Shown piece by piece: positions 10,383 to 21,189 of a stretch of 64,000 nt of DNA. The notes beneath the pieces were generated by a model, which saw only the letters and a program-made list of their open reading frames with translations, had not been told where the DNA came from and searched no databases. Each line of letters starts with the position of its first letter. Positions within the stretch are counted from its first letter, which is position 1. The stretch is from Maea johnstoni (taxonomy: Eukaryota > Annelida > Polychaeta > Spionida > Magelonidae). The stretch spans positions 28,605,916 to 28,669,915 of the forward strand of contig OZ012698.1 in the NCBI GenBank assembly GCA_963942565.1, read 5' to 3'. The position numbers and the translations under genes are program-made.

Positions 10383-11575
10383 TTAACCCTTATGCTGCTG
10401 GTGGCTAATTTTACCATTACAAAATGACACAAAAAAGGTGAAAAAATGACTGAAACCCTGGCACATGGGGTACTCATCTGAGAGTACTCAGCGGTAGCTA
10501 TCCAATGAATACCAACATGACAGGGTTTAAATGATTTTCAAAAAATCTTGGCATCCTTGTGCTTTGGATGAAAGTAGCCTCAGCATTGGAAGGGTTCAAT
10601 CCATGCACTGCTGCGCATGTTCATCATGTAGTCCCCACTGTATCAATTTACTTTTCTTCCATAAAGTTTTTTATGGGTTGTGATGCCTGGTATGTGACAT
10701 TGATATCTTGGGTTGGCACTGGGGGCGAAATGTTCACAAAGAGTGAATTGAATATCAGAGATTTTTCACATTGTTTGACAAAAAAAATTTATTAGCTCAT
10801 ATGCTGCTAGTGGCTTATTTGGCCAATATGAAACGATGCACAACAGCTGAAAAATGACTGAAACCCTGCACATGGGTACTCATCTGAGAGTATGCAGTGA
10901 GAGCTATCCAATGAATACCAACATAACAGGGTTTAAATAGTTTAAAAAAACTTTATATCCTTGTGATTCGGACGAAAGTAGCCTCAGCATTGGAAAGATT
11001 CAATCCATGCACTGCTGCACATGTTCTCTATGTAGTCCCCACTGTGTATCAGTTTGCTTTTCTTCAATAAAAACTTTTATGTGGTATGATGGCCGGTATG
11101 TGACATTGATATTTTGGGTTGCCACTGGGGGGCAAAATGTTCACAAAGAGCGAATTAAATCTCAGAGATTTTTCACATTGTTTGACAAGAAAATTGTATT
11201 AGCTCTTATGCTGCTGGTGGCTAATTTGGCCAATATGAAATGATGCAAAACAGCTGAAAAATGACTGAAACCCTGGCACATGGGTAATCATCTGAGAGTA
11301 CTAAGTGAGAGCTATCCAATGAATACCAACATGACAGGGTTTAAATAGTTCAAAAAACTTAACATCCTTGTGATTTGGATGAAAGTAGCCTCAGCCATCG
11401 CATGTTCTCCATGTAGTCCCCACTGTGTATCAATTTACTTTTCTTCCATGATTTTTTTTATGGGATGTGATGCCTGGTATGTGACATCGATATCTTGGGT
11501 TGGCACTGGGGGGGCGAAATGTTCACAAAGAGGGAATCTTATCTCAGAGATTTTTCAAATTGCTTTACAAGAAAA
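10383..11575 (+). repeat. Three tandem ~408-bp units carrying MITE-A
   Basis: Each unit is a MITE-A plus about 200 bp of the same downstream sequence (landmarks ATGTGACATTGATAT, TTGGGTTGGCACTGG, AATGTTCACAAAGAG). Units start at 10383, 10792 and 11199. The first keeps TTAACCCTTATG at its left end; the next two have TTAGCTC instead. The MITE was therefore amplified by local tandem duplication together with its flank, not by repeated transposition. The third unit has lost part of its middle. Confidence 0.85.
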
Positions 11576-11809
11576 TATGTGTCGGAGAAATTATGTTCAC
11601 AATAAATGTTCACATGTGGATTCATTTTTAGTGTTATGTCAAATTTTGACTACAGGCAGTATTGTTTGTTTATTTTCAATTAGACCATTTATCTCTTCAG
11701 TGGCCAGAAGGTATATTAATTTTGAAAGTCACACCTAAGAAACTTTTTTTTTCAATATTTTTGTAAAATTTTTCCTTATTTATTAGATATCTTCTCTTAG
11801 TCTGTCAGT

Positions 11810-12035
11810 CTATTCATTAAAGTTATAAGATCTTTTTTATCGGGTGTCTTTTCTTTTATGTTTTTAAATGACTTAATTTTTTAAAATCTCTTAAATATAC
11901 TTAATTTTGTAATTGCCATTTAGCCTGTTCATTAAAATGATAAATTGTGTTTTATTTAGTGACTTTGTTTATGTTTTTAATGGCTTAATTCCTTCATAAA
12001 ATTTCTTAATTATATTCAATTTTGTAATTGCAAAA
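11810..12035. repeat. ~116-bp tandem duplication
   Basis: Two diverged copies share GTTCATTAAA, TTTTATGTTTTTAA, CTTAATT and TTTTGTAATTGC in the same order. AT-rich and non-coding. Confidence 0.7.
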
Positions 12036-12362
12036 TGTATGAGAGATATTTTATTATGATGATTCTTTAGATAAAAGATATTTGATTAAGGATAATGAAG
12101 TAAATGATCCTTACTAAAACTCAGGATATATGAACATTATATGTCCCTAAATTTACCTTTGATAGGGAAATTGAGTGAAATGCCAGTGTTTAAACACTCA
12201 TTCATACATCATGACTAATTGTAGGGTAGCCTGAAGGCCTGTGTTTATTCTCCATCATTATGAACATTAGTGATCTATTTAATCACCCATAATGCCTAGC
12301 ACTTGATTTGTATAGAAACTGAGCAATTTGTGATATATTCCCTTAAATTATTATCCATGTCA
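12036..12362. other. Unique AT-rich intergenic sequence
   Basis: No feature recognised on either strand. Confidence 0.4.
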
Positions 12363-12581
12363 TTAACCCTTATGTTTACTGGTGGCTACTTTGACCAATA
12401 CAAAATGATGCAAAATTCATGAAAAAAGATTGAAAGCCTGGCACATATATGGGTACTCATCTGAGAGTACTCAGCGAGAGCTTTCCAGTGAATAACACCA
12501 TGACAAGTTTTAGACGGTTTTCAAAAATTTTTGCATCCTTGTGTTTGGACGAAAGTAGCCTCAGCATAATGGAAGGGTTAA
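12363..12581 (+). mobile_element. MITE-A copy, complete
   Basis: TTAA at both borders (12363-12366 and 12578-12581), left end CCCTTATG, right end GGAAGGG. The interior matches the consensus with small indels. Confidence 0.85.
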
Positions 12582-13008
12582 AACCCTCCTCCCCTTACTA
12601 ATCCATGCTTATCGGAGATTAACCTGCAGCCGAACCCTAATCCTGATCCAGACCGAGTGGCCGAGGGTTAAAGGTTTTTCCATTATCGAGACGAAATGTC
12701 GTGCAAAGTGATGGGCGTTAGGTTGACATTAAGTGAATTAGCAGTGGTTTGCCCGGTGGTAAGTCCGTCATGAAACTGTGATTTGTCTCCGCGAAGAATA
12801 GTTCTGATGACAGAGGGACGATGCGGGACCGCGAGAGAAAATTGCCTCTTACGAAATAAAGATTGGACGTTGTTGCGTATGATGCATTGTGGCGATTCAT
12901 CACAGTATTTGCGCAAATTGGCAACTGTCAATTTTAATTCCTGTGTCCTTGGTCGCGGAGTGCTGCGGCCATGTTGACTGCTGGAAAATGGATGCGTCGC
13001 ATCACTTA
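12582..13008. other. Unique, relatively GC-rich stretch
   Basis: Not repeated elsewhere in the window. It has short open frames on both strands, but none shows a recognisable domain or splice context. It could be a decayed exon or element remnant; I cannot decide. Confidence 0.3.
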
Positions 13009-13221
13009 TTAACCCTTATGCTGCTGGTGGCGTATTTAGCCAATACAAAATGATGCAAAAAAACTGAAAAATGGTTGAAACCCTGGCAAATGGGTACTCA
13101 TCTGAGAGTACCCGGCGAGAGCTATCCAATGAATACCAGCATGACCAGGTTCAGATGTTTTTCAAAAATCTTAACATCCTTGTGCTTTGGACGAAAGTAA
13201 CCTCAGAATTGGAAGGGTTAA
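13009..13221 (+). mobile_element. MITE-A copy, complete, best preserved
   Basis: Bounded by TTAA at 13009-13012 and 13218-13221, with left end CCCTTATGCTGCTGGTGGC and right end GAATTGGAAGGG. This copy and 12363-12581 best define the ~205-bp unit. Confidence 0.88.
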
Positions 13222-13359
13222 TATATCATACAAGGCACCATGTTTAATGTCAAACTTATTCTTGTTGAAATTGTCTCCTGATGAATATCATCTGAATGCT
13301 GTCAAAACTTATGTAAGTTAGATATGTTGTTTGAAAAATCTCATCTGAGGGTCCAACAA

Positions 13360-13995
13360 TAGCCCAAAACAACTGCAACTCCCGAGAGATACAAAAATGT
13401 AGTAAGGATATGCTAAATATAGCTACATAGAGAAAACTGTTGATATGTAGAATATCTCAACTGCAACTCCTAAGAGATATGATAAGTAGCAAGGATATAC
13501 TAAATGTAGCTACGTAGAAAAAAACATATCCTAAGGGATTTGAGGGGCCTGCCCCGATAGCCGTACGGTCTGAGGCATTGCCACTGACTGCTAGCTGTCT
13601 CTCACCACTGTCCGGGTTTGAATCCTGTCCGCGACATGTGAGAAAGTTGCCACTGACTTGGGTTAGGCGGCGTTTTTCGCAGAGTACTCACGTTTCCTCC
13701 ACCAGTTACAACTCGCTATATAGTCACAACCTAGCCATAATATGGCAGAAAAAAACGTTTCCTCCACCAGTTACAACTCGCTATATAGTCACAACCTAGC
13801 CGTAATATGGCAGAAAAAGTGACTTAGTTCCAAATTCCTAAGGGATATGAAAAGTAGTAAGCATGTACTCAATATAGCTACATCGAAAAAATTGTTGACA
13901 TGGTATTCCCGTTGAAAATCCTGGAGATGATCAACTGTAATACTCGAAAGATATGAAAAGTAGTAAGCATGTACTAAATATAGCTACATTTCAAA
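13360..13995. repeat. ~85-bp tandem array split by a SINE
   Basis: Four to five units with the motif order CTAAGGGATATGA, AGTAGTAAG-ATGTAC, AATATAGCTACAT, AAACTGTTGA. Two and a half units precede and two follow the SINE at 13544-13835, so the array is older than that insertion. Confidence 0.75.
13544..13835 (+). mobile_element. tRNA-derived SINE with target duplication
   Basis: The head contains an A-box-like GATAGCCGTACGGTCTGAGG (from about 13556) and a B-box-like GGGTTTGAATCC (about 13614), the RNA polymerase III promoter arrangement of tRNA-derived SINEs. The tail ends in GGCAGAAAAA. It is flanked by direct repeats TCCTAAGGGATTTGA (13529-13543) and TCCTAAGGGATATGA (13836-13850), one mismatch in 15. 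A 67-bp segment of its 3' part is tandemly duplicated (from about 13690 and 13757). Related copies are at 305, 18610 and 42983, with tails near 45545 and 46060. Confidence 0.85.
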
Positions 13996-14466
13996 AACTG
14001 TTGACATTGGTGCGGAGGCGCTCTTTTTGCTCCGACTGTTAGTTTCACCGTGATGAGATTGCTTTCACGCGAATACAATTACGGATCTAATTTTGGCATT
14101 TTTTCCCCGACTCCCTGTCTCCGAAATCACTTTTCGGGGGCCGTTTGATTGGCAGCCGTATCTTATCAAAATATCCTCTCTTCAGAGATTTCCCACACGT
14201 CGCGCTGCGAAATTCATATAAAGGGATTCTCCGACTTCCATTTTACTTTGATCAGGTTGGTGGAAATCTGATGATATCATTTGCCCGAGTGGAGCACTGA
14301 GATCTCGAGGAGAGAGGAATTTTCTTTAAGTTCGCTATCAACCAGGTGGATTGGATTATAAGATCGATGGCGAGTCAGGATAGAACTCATCCCAGATAGA
14401 ATCTTAACCCACCTTTACCAAACGAAGCTGGGACTTCCTAGGAAATCATGGAATTTTCTAGGAAAG
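13996..14466. other. Unique, moderately GC-rich intergenic stretch
   Basis: Not repeated in the window. It has a TATA-like CATATAAAGG near 14215 but no reading frame or recognisable small-RNA gene downstream. Function not assigned. Confidence 0.3.
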
Positions 14467-14645
14467 TACAGGCGAACTTGGATATGACGGACCACTCTAC
14501 AACAGACTTTTGTCTATGACAGACGATATGCTTGGTCCCAGTCCCATTCATATCAAGTATGTGTCATATGTATATGATGGATTTTGCATATGACGGACCA
14601 ATTTTCCTGGTCCCATTGAGTCTGTCATATCCAAGTTCACCTGTA
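14467..14645. mobile_element. pogo/mariner-like MITE
   Basis: Inverted termini CAGGCGAACTTGGATATGAC and GTCATATCCAAGTTCACCTG, flanked by TA on both sides, 175 bp between. TA target sites with CAGGTGAAC-type termini fit the pogo/Tigger branch of Tc1/mariner; the assignment is inference. A lone end of the same family is at 28443-28463. Confidence 0.8.
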
Positions 14646-14840
14646 CTAGAGATTCCTTTGTATTCCAAGCTTTGCTAGGCTAATATTTTGCATTCACATC
14701 TTAATTAGTTTTTTTCTAGGATCCTTGAATGGCTTTTGATTAGCATTTCATCTACAAATATTTTTCAAAAGATACTTTTGTTGGAAAGATATCACTAAGA
14801 TAGTTTGGCCTCTGTTGGCTAATGTAGGTGTCATATTGGT

Positions 14841-15067
14841 TTAACCCATTTGTGCTTGGAGATCTACTTGACGAGTCTTGTCTGGACCTGTCATACTTCT
14901 GAATAAAACTTGGCATGAAGCGTTAATTTGCAAAATATTTGAAGAAGAATATTAGTTAGAGAACTTATGAGAAACTTCCCTTCAGATATTTTCTAAAATT
15001 TACTCTTTTGAAAGAGGTATCACCAGAGTAGTCAGGCACTATTGTATGCTACAGCAATGACAGAGTT
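14841..15067 (+). mobile_element. MITE-B copy
   Basis: Starts TTAACCCATTTGTGC, carries the CAAAATATTTGAAG core and its complement TTCAGATATTTTCT, and ends in a mutated GAGTTAA. Confidence 0.75.
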
Positions 15068-15136
15068 AAACCACTTAACTGCTGTCGGCAAGGGATGCCA
15101 GATGATGCTCTCAATGAGGTATCTAGGTGCAAAACT

Positions 15137-15360
15137 TTAACTCATTCAACTCTCCTTGACAAGAGTCGTCTGGACTTATGATACTTTTGAAAATAACTTT
15201 ATTATTAATAACTAATTGGGAAAATATTTGAAGGAGAGTTGTAAGTTAGATAATGATCAACATTTCTTCTTCAAATATTTCCTGAAAATCACTTTTGTTA
15301 GAGAGTTATGGCCAAATTAGTCAGGTGGTTTTAGGCGCTACAGGCATGAATGGGTTAAAG
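15137..15360 (+). mobile_element. MITE-B copy, well preserved
   Basis: From TTTAACTCATTCAACTC to GGCATGAATGGGTTAA. It has GACTTATGATACTTTTG, GAAAATATTTGAAGGAGAG, ACATTTCTTCTTCAAATATT and TTTTGTTAGAGAG in the family's order. Confidence 0.8.
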
Positions 15361-16234
15361 CGGCAAATAGTGTGATTAATCAGGACAGTCACTTCAAACT
15401 AAATTGAATGTAAGAAAGAGGTCCCCACTGCATTATGGGGATATGCTTTTATTCACTGTTCCAAAATTTAGCACAATATGAAAAGGTAGTCAATAATTAA
15501 CCTCCACATTGTTTAGATCATAATAGATTATTTAATCCTTTCTAGATGCCTTGACATACTTTTTTAATTATTAGAAAGGAACATTGTAATGTGTTAGCTT
15601 TGTGCAGGAAATGGTAACAATTTCTTTTTATACTACCTTATTCTTTTTAGCCTTTCCTCTAATTTGCTCTCAATTTTTTTGTACAATAAATGATTAAGAT
15701 TGCCTTTTAATGCCACTTTTTTTTAAGCTTTTAGCCTTTCTTTTAAGACCACCTTTTAAAGCCTTTATTGATAAGCCTTTGCGCTATTTTTATCAAATAA
15801 CTAAAGGCGCACCTTCAGATTAGTACTTATTTGCAACTGATTGTATACAATATTGATATGTGGTTTGTTATGGGGAGCTTCTGTGCTGCATAGTTGCTGT
15901 GAATGCAATGTCGTTATGTTATTAGTTATGCGCTGCTTCTTGAGACGAATGCAGTTTGATCGATGTAATTTTTCCCGTCTTGTGGGACTACTGATGCAGA
16001 TTCCTTGCAATGTTGGGTTCATCGCGGACCATCGTTTTTGAAGTGGCGCAGATTTTTCTGACACCCCAAGGGAGCACGCACCCACAGTATATTTTTATGG
16101 ATATTTACAAGAAGTGTGTTGCCATCAATGCATCCTCAAGTTAATCTGAAATTGATCCAAAATCTATTCATAAACTCATTTACGCCTCACGTTCTCCTGA
16201 TTTGAATGTTTTCAGGTCTAATGAGATGATACTG
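15361..16234. other. AT-rich intergenic sequence
   Basis: No gene recognised. 15690-15785 contains several diverged TTTTAAGCCTTT-like units, too degraded to define. Confidence 0.4.
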
Positions 16235-16482
16235 TTTGAAAATAACTTTGATATCAGATGGGAAGTTGTTGGTAGAAAAATATGAAACAAGTAATGTCAT
16301 GAATAGTGGTGAAACGACACATTTTTGCTACATCATAAAGTCAAAATCTTTTTTAAATAACTTTGATATATATCAGAGGAGATTTCTTCTGTAGAAAAAT
16401 ATGAAACAAGTATTGCAAAGAAATGTTATGAAACAAATGAAACAAAAACAACACATTTTTGTTACATCATAAAGTCAAAATT
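16235..16482. repeat. ~118-bp tandem duplication
   Basis: Two copies share AAATAACTTTGATAT, GTAGAAAAATATGAAAC and ACATCATAAAGTCAAAAT. The second has a small internal expansion. The left unit overlaps a MITE-B-like segment (16180-16260). Confidence 0.75.
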
Positions 16483-16652
16483 GCAAAAAAAGACCACTGA
16501 TGATATTACCACTCATAAGTGGTCTTTGGATATAGTTGGCCTTCTCTATAAGGTGGAATATGATAGTTATTTTGATTGGGTGAATACTTTTGATCGACTC
16601 TCTTCAGCAGATTTAACTTGTTTATTATGTGGTTTTATGTAAATTCAGCCTT

Positions 16653-16869
16653 TTAACCATAAATATGCCGCTAGTTGCTAATTTTGCCAATTAAAATCAT
16701 GCAAAAAAAAATGGAAAATTAACTGAAACCTTGGCGTATGTGTGCTCATCTGAGAGTACCCAGCGAGAGCTATCCAATGAATACCAACATGACAGGGTAT
16801 AGATGGTTTTCAAAAATCTTTGCATCCTTGTGCTTTGGCCGAAAGTAGCCTCAGCATTGGAAGGGTTCA
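16653..16869 (+). mobile_element. MITE-A copy
   Basis: Begins TTAACCATAAATATGCCGC and ends GGAAGGGTTCA. Termini are mutated but the interior is typical. Confidence 0.75.
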
Positions 16870-16995
16870 ATCAAATAGTATGAAAATGTTATCATACTAA
16901 TATAAGAAAATTCTTGAGTAGCTGCAATCATCAGCTATTTGAAAGATAAGTGAGATGTGATCTGGTCATTATGATATAGCTATAAAGTGGTTGTG

Positions 16996-17304
16996 ATGGA
17001 TGATTTAAAGGCAAGTAATGAAGTTAACGCCGGGATGAGAGAGATGAGGAAGAGCCTTCATCGCCGGTCCCGCTGCTGCAGCAGTTGCCGTGACGATGAT
17101 GACTACGGGATGCGGCCGGGTGATGGATATCCTAGCGACTTCAATCAGACCGTTAGAGATGATCCCCAGCTGCTAGAAACGTCGCATCCAGAGGCAAAAA
17201 TGATGTGTGTCGGGAGGAGCGCGATCGGCGGGATGGATGGTGTGTTGTCATGCACGCTCTCCCGCCGCCATTTAGAGTTAAGTAGATTGGACATGCACAC
17301 TTAA
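16996..17304 (+). CDS. Unrecognised 102-codon open frame
   Basis: The frame from the ATG at 16996 to the stop at 17304 sits in a local GC-rich island unlike its AT-rich surroundings. The predicted peptide is rich in Arg, Asp and Ser, with a CCSSCRDDDD segment, and matches no family I know. The last ~13 codons lie in a tandem repeat that recurs at 17623 and 18071, so the 3' end at least is repeat-derived. It could be a decayed exon, part of a mobile element, or chance. No splice sites or polyadenylation signal can be tied to it. Confidence 0.15.
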   Translation: MDDLKASNEVNAGMREMRKSLHRRSRCCSSCRDDDDYGMRPGDGYPSDFNQTVRDDPQLLETSHPEAKMMCVGRSAIGGMDGVLSCTLSRRHLELSRLDMHT

Positions 17305-18215
17305 CACCAGTTCAGGGAATGCCTAATTGATATCTTATCGAGAACATGATGTAGTTCTGCACGACTAATCCAGGTGGCGCTGTGAACCAAATTGGCACGA
17401 AAACTAGCACATGAATTAGGAATTTAGATTTTCCAATCATATCTTATCGAGAACATGTAGTAGTTCTGCATGACTTTTAAAACAGGTGGCGCTGTGACTC
17501 AAATTGTCGTGGAAGCTAGCACATGAATTAGGAATATCGATATTTCGTCACATTTTCTGCCATATTGTGGCTTATTAATAAAATCATGATTAGCCAGTTG
17601 TAAGTTAAGTGGAGGAAACCTCAGCCATTTAGAGTTAAGTAGATTGGACATACACACTTAACACCAGTTCGGGGAATGCCTAATTGATATCTTATCCAGA
17701 ACATGATGTAGTTCTGCACAACTAATCCAGGTGGCGCTGTGAATCAAATTGGCACGAGAACTAGCACATGAATTAGAAATTTAGACTTTTCATTGATATC
17801 TTATTGAGAACATGTAGTAGTTCTGCATGACTAATCCAGGTGGCGCTGTGAATGAAATTGGCGTGGAATCTACCACATGAATTAGGAATTTTGAATTTTC
17901 GAGAACATGTAGTAGTACTGCATGACTAAACCAGGTGCCACTGTGAATCAAATTGGCAGGAAAACTAGCACATGAATTAAGGATATAGATATCTCGTCAC
18001 TTTTTTTACCATATTGTGGCTTATTAATAAAATCATGATTAGCCAGTTGTAAGTTAAGTGGAGGAAACCTCAGCCATTTAGAGTTAAGTAGATTGGACAT
18101 GCACACTTAACACCAGTTCAGGGAGTGCCTAACTGATATCTTATTGAGAACATGATGTAGTACTGCATGACTAATCCAGGTGGCGCTGTGAATCAAATTG
18201 GCGCGGAAAACAACA
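17266..18215. repeat. Higher-order tandem repeat
   Basis: Large units start at CGCCATTTAGAGTTAAGTAG (17266), then 17623 and 18071. Each contains two or three ~125-bp subunits around TATCTTAT-GAGAACATG, CCAGGTGGCGCTGTG and AGCACATGAATTAGGAAT. Unit ends carry AGCCAGTTGTAAGTTAAGTG / GAGGAAACC, similar to the SINE tail in reverse, so a SINE fragment seems to have been captured in the amplified unit. Confidence 0.85.
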
Positions 18216-18384
18216 ACTGAATTATTTCTAAAAAATATCATAAGTTCAGATTGCTATACCTACATTTTTGTCATTGAATTGATGTCAGTACCTATAAATA
18301 CTGTATTATTTACCGCCCCACACTTGTTAATGAGAACTGCGGTCATAAAAGGGTTAAGTTCTCCAATAGAATATTGTCAGTATA

Positions 18385-18540
18385 CAACCCATTAATGCTC
18401 ACAACAGCCAAAAGCAGTATAATCATTTTGTAGAAATCTTGCAGTCAAAAGCATACTTGAGAAAATATTTCAAGAAGAAATGTTTCTCAGAACATTAGCA
18501 ACAACTCTGTATCGATTAAATTTAGGATTATGTTAAACTC
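18385..18540 (-). mobile_element. MITE-B fragment, reverse
   Basis: Starts AACCCATTAATGCTCACA (the right end of MITE-B reversed) and contains GAGAAAATATTTCAAG. The far end is eroded. Confidence 0.6.
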
Positions 18541-18609
18541 TTAAGTTTATAATTGTCAAAAATGTCAAAGATCCAGACAGCAATATCCATTGGGATTTTT
18601 CTGTATCAA

Positions 18610-18812
18610 GGGGGCCTGCCCTGATGGCTGTGTGGTCTAAGGCATTGCCACTGATTGCTAGTTGTCTCTCACCACTGCCCAGGTTCGAATCCCCACTAGG
18701 CATGTAAGAAAGTTGCCAGTGAATCAGGGTAAGGCAGTGTTTTTTTTGCCGGGTCCTCGGATTACCTACACAATTCATAAATGGCTGGGCAAGACTGATG
18801 GCAGAAAAAGTA
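18610..18812 (+). mobile_element. tRNA-derived SINE
   Basis: Same family as 13544-13835: GGGCCTGCCCTGATGGCTG head, CAGGTTCGAATCCC, a very good B box (GGTTCGANNCC), and a tail ending GATGGCAGAAAAAG. A clear target duplication was not found. Confidence 0.8.
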
Positions 18813-19050
18813 TTGAAAAATCTAAATTCCTTTAGCATTAACGGATTAACTACTATCCATTGCTATATCATGGTGCATCAAGATACATTATGTATTGACT
18901 GTGAGTTCAGTGTTTGAGGATGTACAGGGCAGAGCAGGCCACAGCTTGCCACACACACACAGGTTGCTGGCTTTTTTCATGGCCTCAAATTGATATCACA
19001 GTTGGCAAACCTTTTTAACCTATTTATATCGAGCGTGTTATTGTGCCCTG

Positions 19051-19141
<91 letters not shown>

Positions 19142-19143
19142 AT

Positions 19144-19174
<31 letters not shown>

Positions 19175-19187
19175 ATATACATATATA

Positions 19188-19252
<65 letters not shown>

Positions 19253-19453
19253 TGTAAATAACTTTATTATAGCGGGAACAATAAGATAATAGCGCTCTGC
19301 CCATATGCACTATTGTAAAATCCCCGTCTTTATAAAATTCTTAATTGAACTTCCTGCTACTGTTCCCGTTCATCGCTATACTTAGATCACGCTATCCAGG
19401 GCAGTACCGTAACTGCGCTATATAATGCTCACGCCATATTTAAGTGATTTACA

Positions 19454-19540
<87 letters not shown>
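19051..19540. repeat. (AT)n microsatellite, two blocks
   Basis: Nearly pure AT dinucleotides at 19051-19249 and 19457-19540, separated by the miniature element at 19250-19456. It was one tract before the insertion. Confidence 0.95.
19250..19456. mobile_element. MITE inserted in the (AT)n tract
   Basis: Ends CTGTAAATAACTTTATTAT and its imperfect complement ATTTAAGTGATTTACAG, flanked by TA on both sides. About 205 bp, non-coding. TA target use suggests Tc1/mariner affinity, but inside an AT tract a TA border is weak evidence. Confidence 0.7.
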
Positions 19541-19544
<4 letters not shown>

Positions 19545-19545
<1 letters not shown>

Positions 19546-19820
19546 TTCATGCTCATGGCATTAATACTCATGGCAGCCAATAGCAGCCTTATAAGTCCAT
19601 TGAAATCGTTCAGTTGAAAGCGTAATTGGAAAAATATTTTAAGGAGAAATGATGCTTTAATCCCTATAAACAACTCTCCTTCAAATATCTGATGAGATCA
19701 TCACATGGTGTTTTAATTAACATATCTTTTTCAAATATTATTCCAACTATGCTTTTGCTTAAAAGATTTCATTAAAATTGTCAGGATGCTTTTGGCTGTG
19801 GCAAGCATCAACGGATTAGG
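19545..19820. mobile_element. MITE-B copies, overlapping
   Basis: Two diverged MITE-B segments: one reverse (ATTAATACTCATGGCAGCC) and one forward ending TTTTGGCTGTGGCAAGCATC. Core motifs AAATATTTTAAGGAG and CTCCTTCAAATAT occur between them. Confidence 0.6.
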
Positions 19821-20359
19821 TTGCTCTTATGTGCCACAACTGTCGTGAGACCACTCCTAAAATCTGTCGGCTATTTGCTGGAAAAGCATTTCTTTCCAAC
19901 GCCTAATGTAACTTTCGTCAATTTTGAGAGAACTTTGTGTAGATAATCAGATTTCGGGCTGTACACTACAAGTAAACTCAATTAGTTTCTTCTCTGTTCA
20001 CCAGAGCTTCTAAAAATCTGTTTGTAATTGGCAATTGCCAAACAGCTTTAAGTTAATTGTTGCTTGATTTGTAGTTTTGTTGCCACTGGAGACTGAAAGT
20101 TATTTACAGTTGTCTTGGCTAAAAAATAAGAAAAAACATTAACAGAATTCTTATTTTTTTTAAATTTTAAAAAAGATTTTTAAAAACTAAATTTTAAAAT
20201 TCTAAAAATGAAGAGCAAAAATGTCAACCTGGAATTTTTTAGAAATTTAAAAAAGATTTAAAAAGAAATAAATTAGAATTCCAAAAGTAAGTGGAAAAAA
20301 TTCAACCTGGAACTTTTGGTCATAGTAAGCAATCATTGTGTGATACACTGGATAGACTT

Positions 20360-20530
20360 GACTGGCAAGTTCTTCCAGATATTGTCATCTAGATCAATGA
20401 TACTTTTGCTGATAAGTTTGAAATTAAAAATGATTTTACAAACTAATTGAGGGGGAGTTGTAGTATAGGTAAGGTTCTAATTAACATTTCTTTCATCAGA
20501 TAGTTTCCTTACTTTGCGTAACCTTTTATC
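20360..20530 (+). mobile_element. MITE-B fragment
   Basis: Contains ATGATACTTTTG, a diverged core (TTTTACAAACTAATTGAGG) and ATTAACATTTCTTTC. The termini are gone. Confidence 0.5.
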
Positions 20531-20879
20531 AAAGGTGAGTCTTTCTTTGCAAATTTTATTGGGTATTCCCTTATACCAGGTATTCTAATGATTCAGATTC
20601 CAAATGATTTTGCTGTATTTGTACTTGACTTGCTACATCAACTTCGTGCACACCTTTGCCTGAAATAATATAGAGATGTAAAGTAGAGTTTTTATGCTGT
20701 GTAATTGGATACAGGCAGATATTTCTATTTTTCTTTCTTTCTATTCTTACTGTTTTTGTGCTTTTGCAATAATTGTTAAATGACACCTTGGATAGTTCCT
20801 TAAATTCATGAAAATAAAAGATGTTTTAATTAAAAAACTATTTAAAAATTTAAAAAAAATCATACTATTATATACACCC

Positions 20880-20998
20880 TTTTTGAAAGTGTGGTCTGGC
20901 CTGATATCCAACTGAAGTCATCCATATCCCATGAGGTGTAGCTGAGTGGGATATGGGTGTCTGAGGGTTGATACGCGGCCAATTACCGCACTTTCAAA
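20880..20998. mobile_element. Short hairpin MITE
   Basis: About 115 bp with inverted ends TTTGAAAGTGTGGTCTGGCC and GGCCAATTACCGCACTTTCAAA, and an inner hairpin (CATATCCCA / TGGGATATG). Non-coding. Confidence 0.65.
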
Positions 20999-21189
20999 TA
21001 TTGTATAACAAATTTATCCCCATCTCTTTCATGGTCAGTAAAAAAATCAAATATGTCATATTACTGTCTACCATGTGATATTGATTATGGATTGTGATAT
21101 TAAATTGTGGCATTCGATATTAGATATTAAATCTACGTGGTGTGAAAAGCCGCATATCTGACACCTATTGACCAATCAGCATCGAGAAT

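Noticed and set aside
12640-12680. tRNA-like GAGTGGCCGAGGGTTAAAGG
   Set aside because: Resembles a D-arm but no anticodon or T-arm at correct spacing could be found.
14205-14400. Possible small nuclear RNA or histone-like gene after a TATA-like CATATAAAGG
   Set aside because: No match to the conserved starts of U1, U2, U4, U6, U11 or U12 RNAs, no stem-loop terminator and no reading frame.
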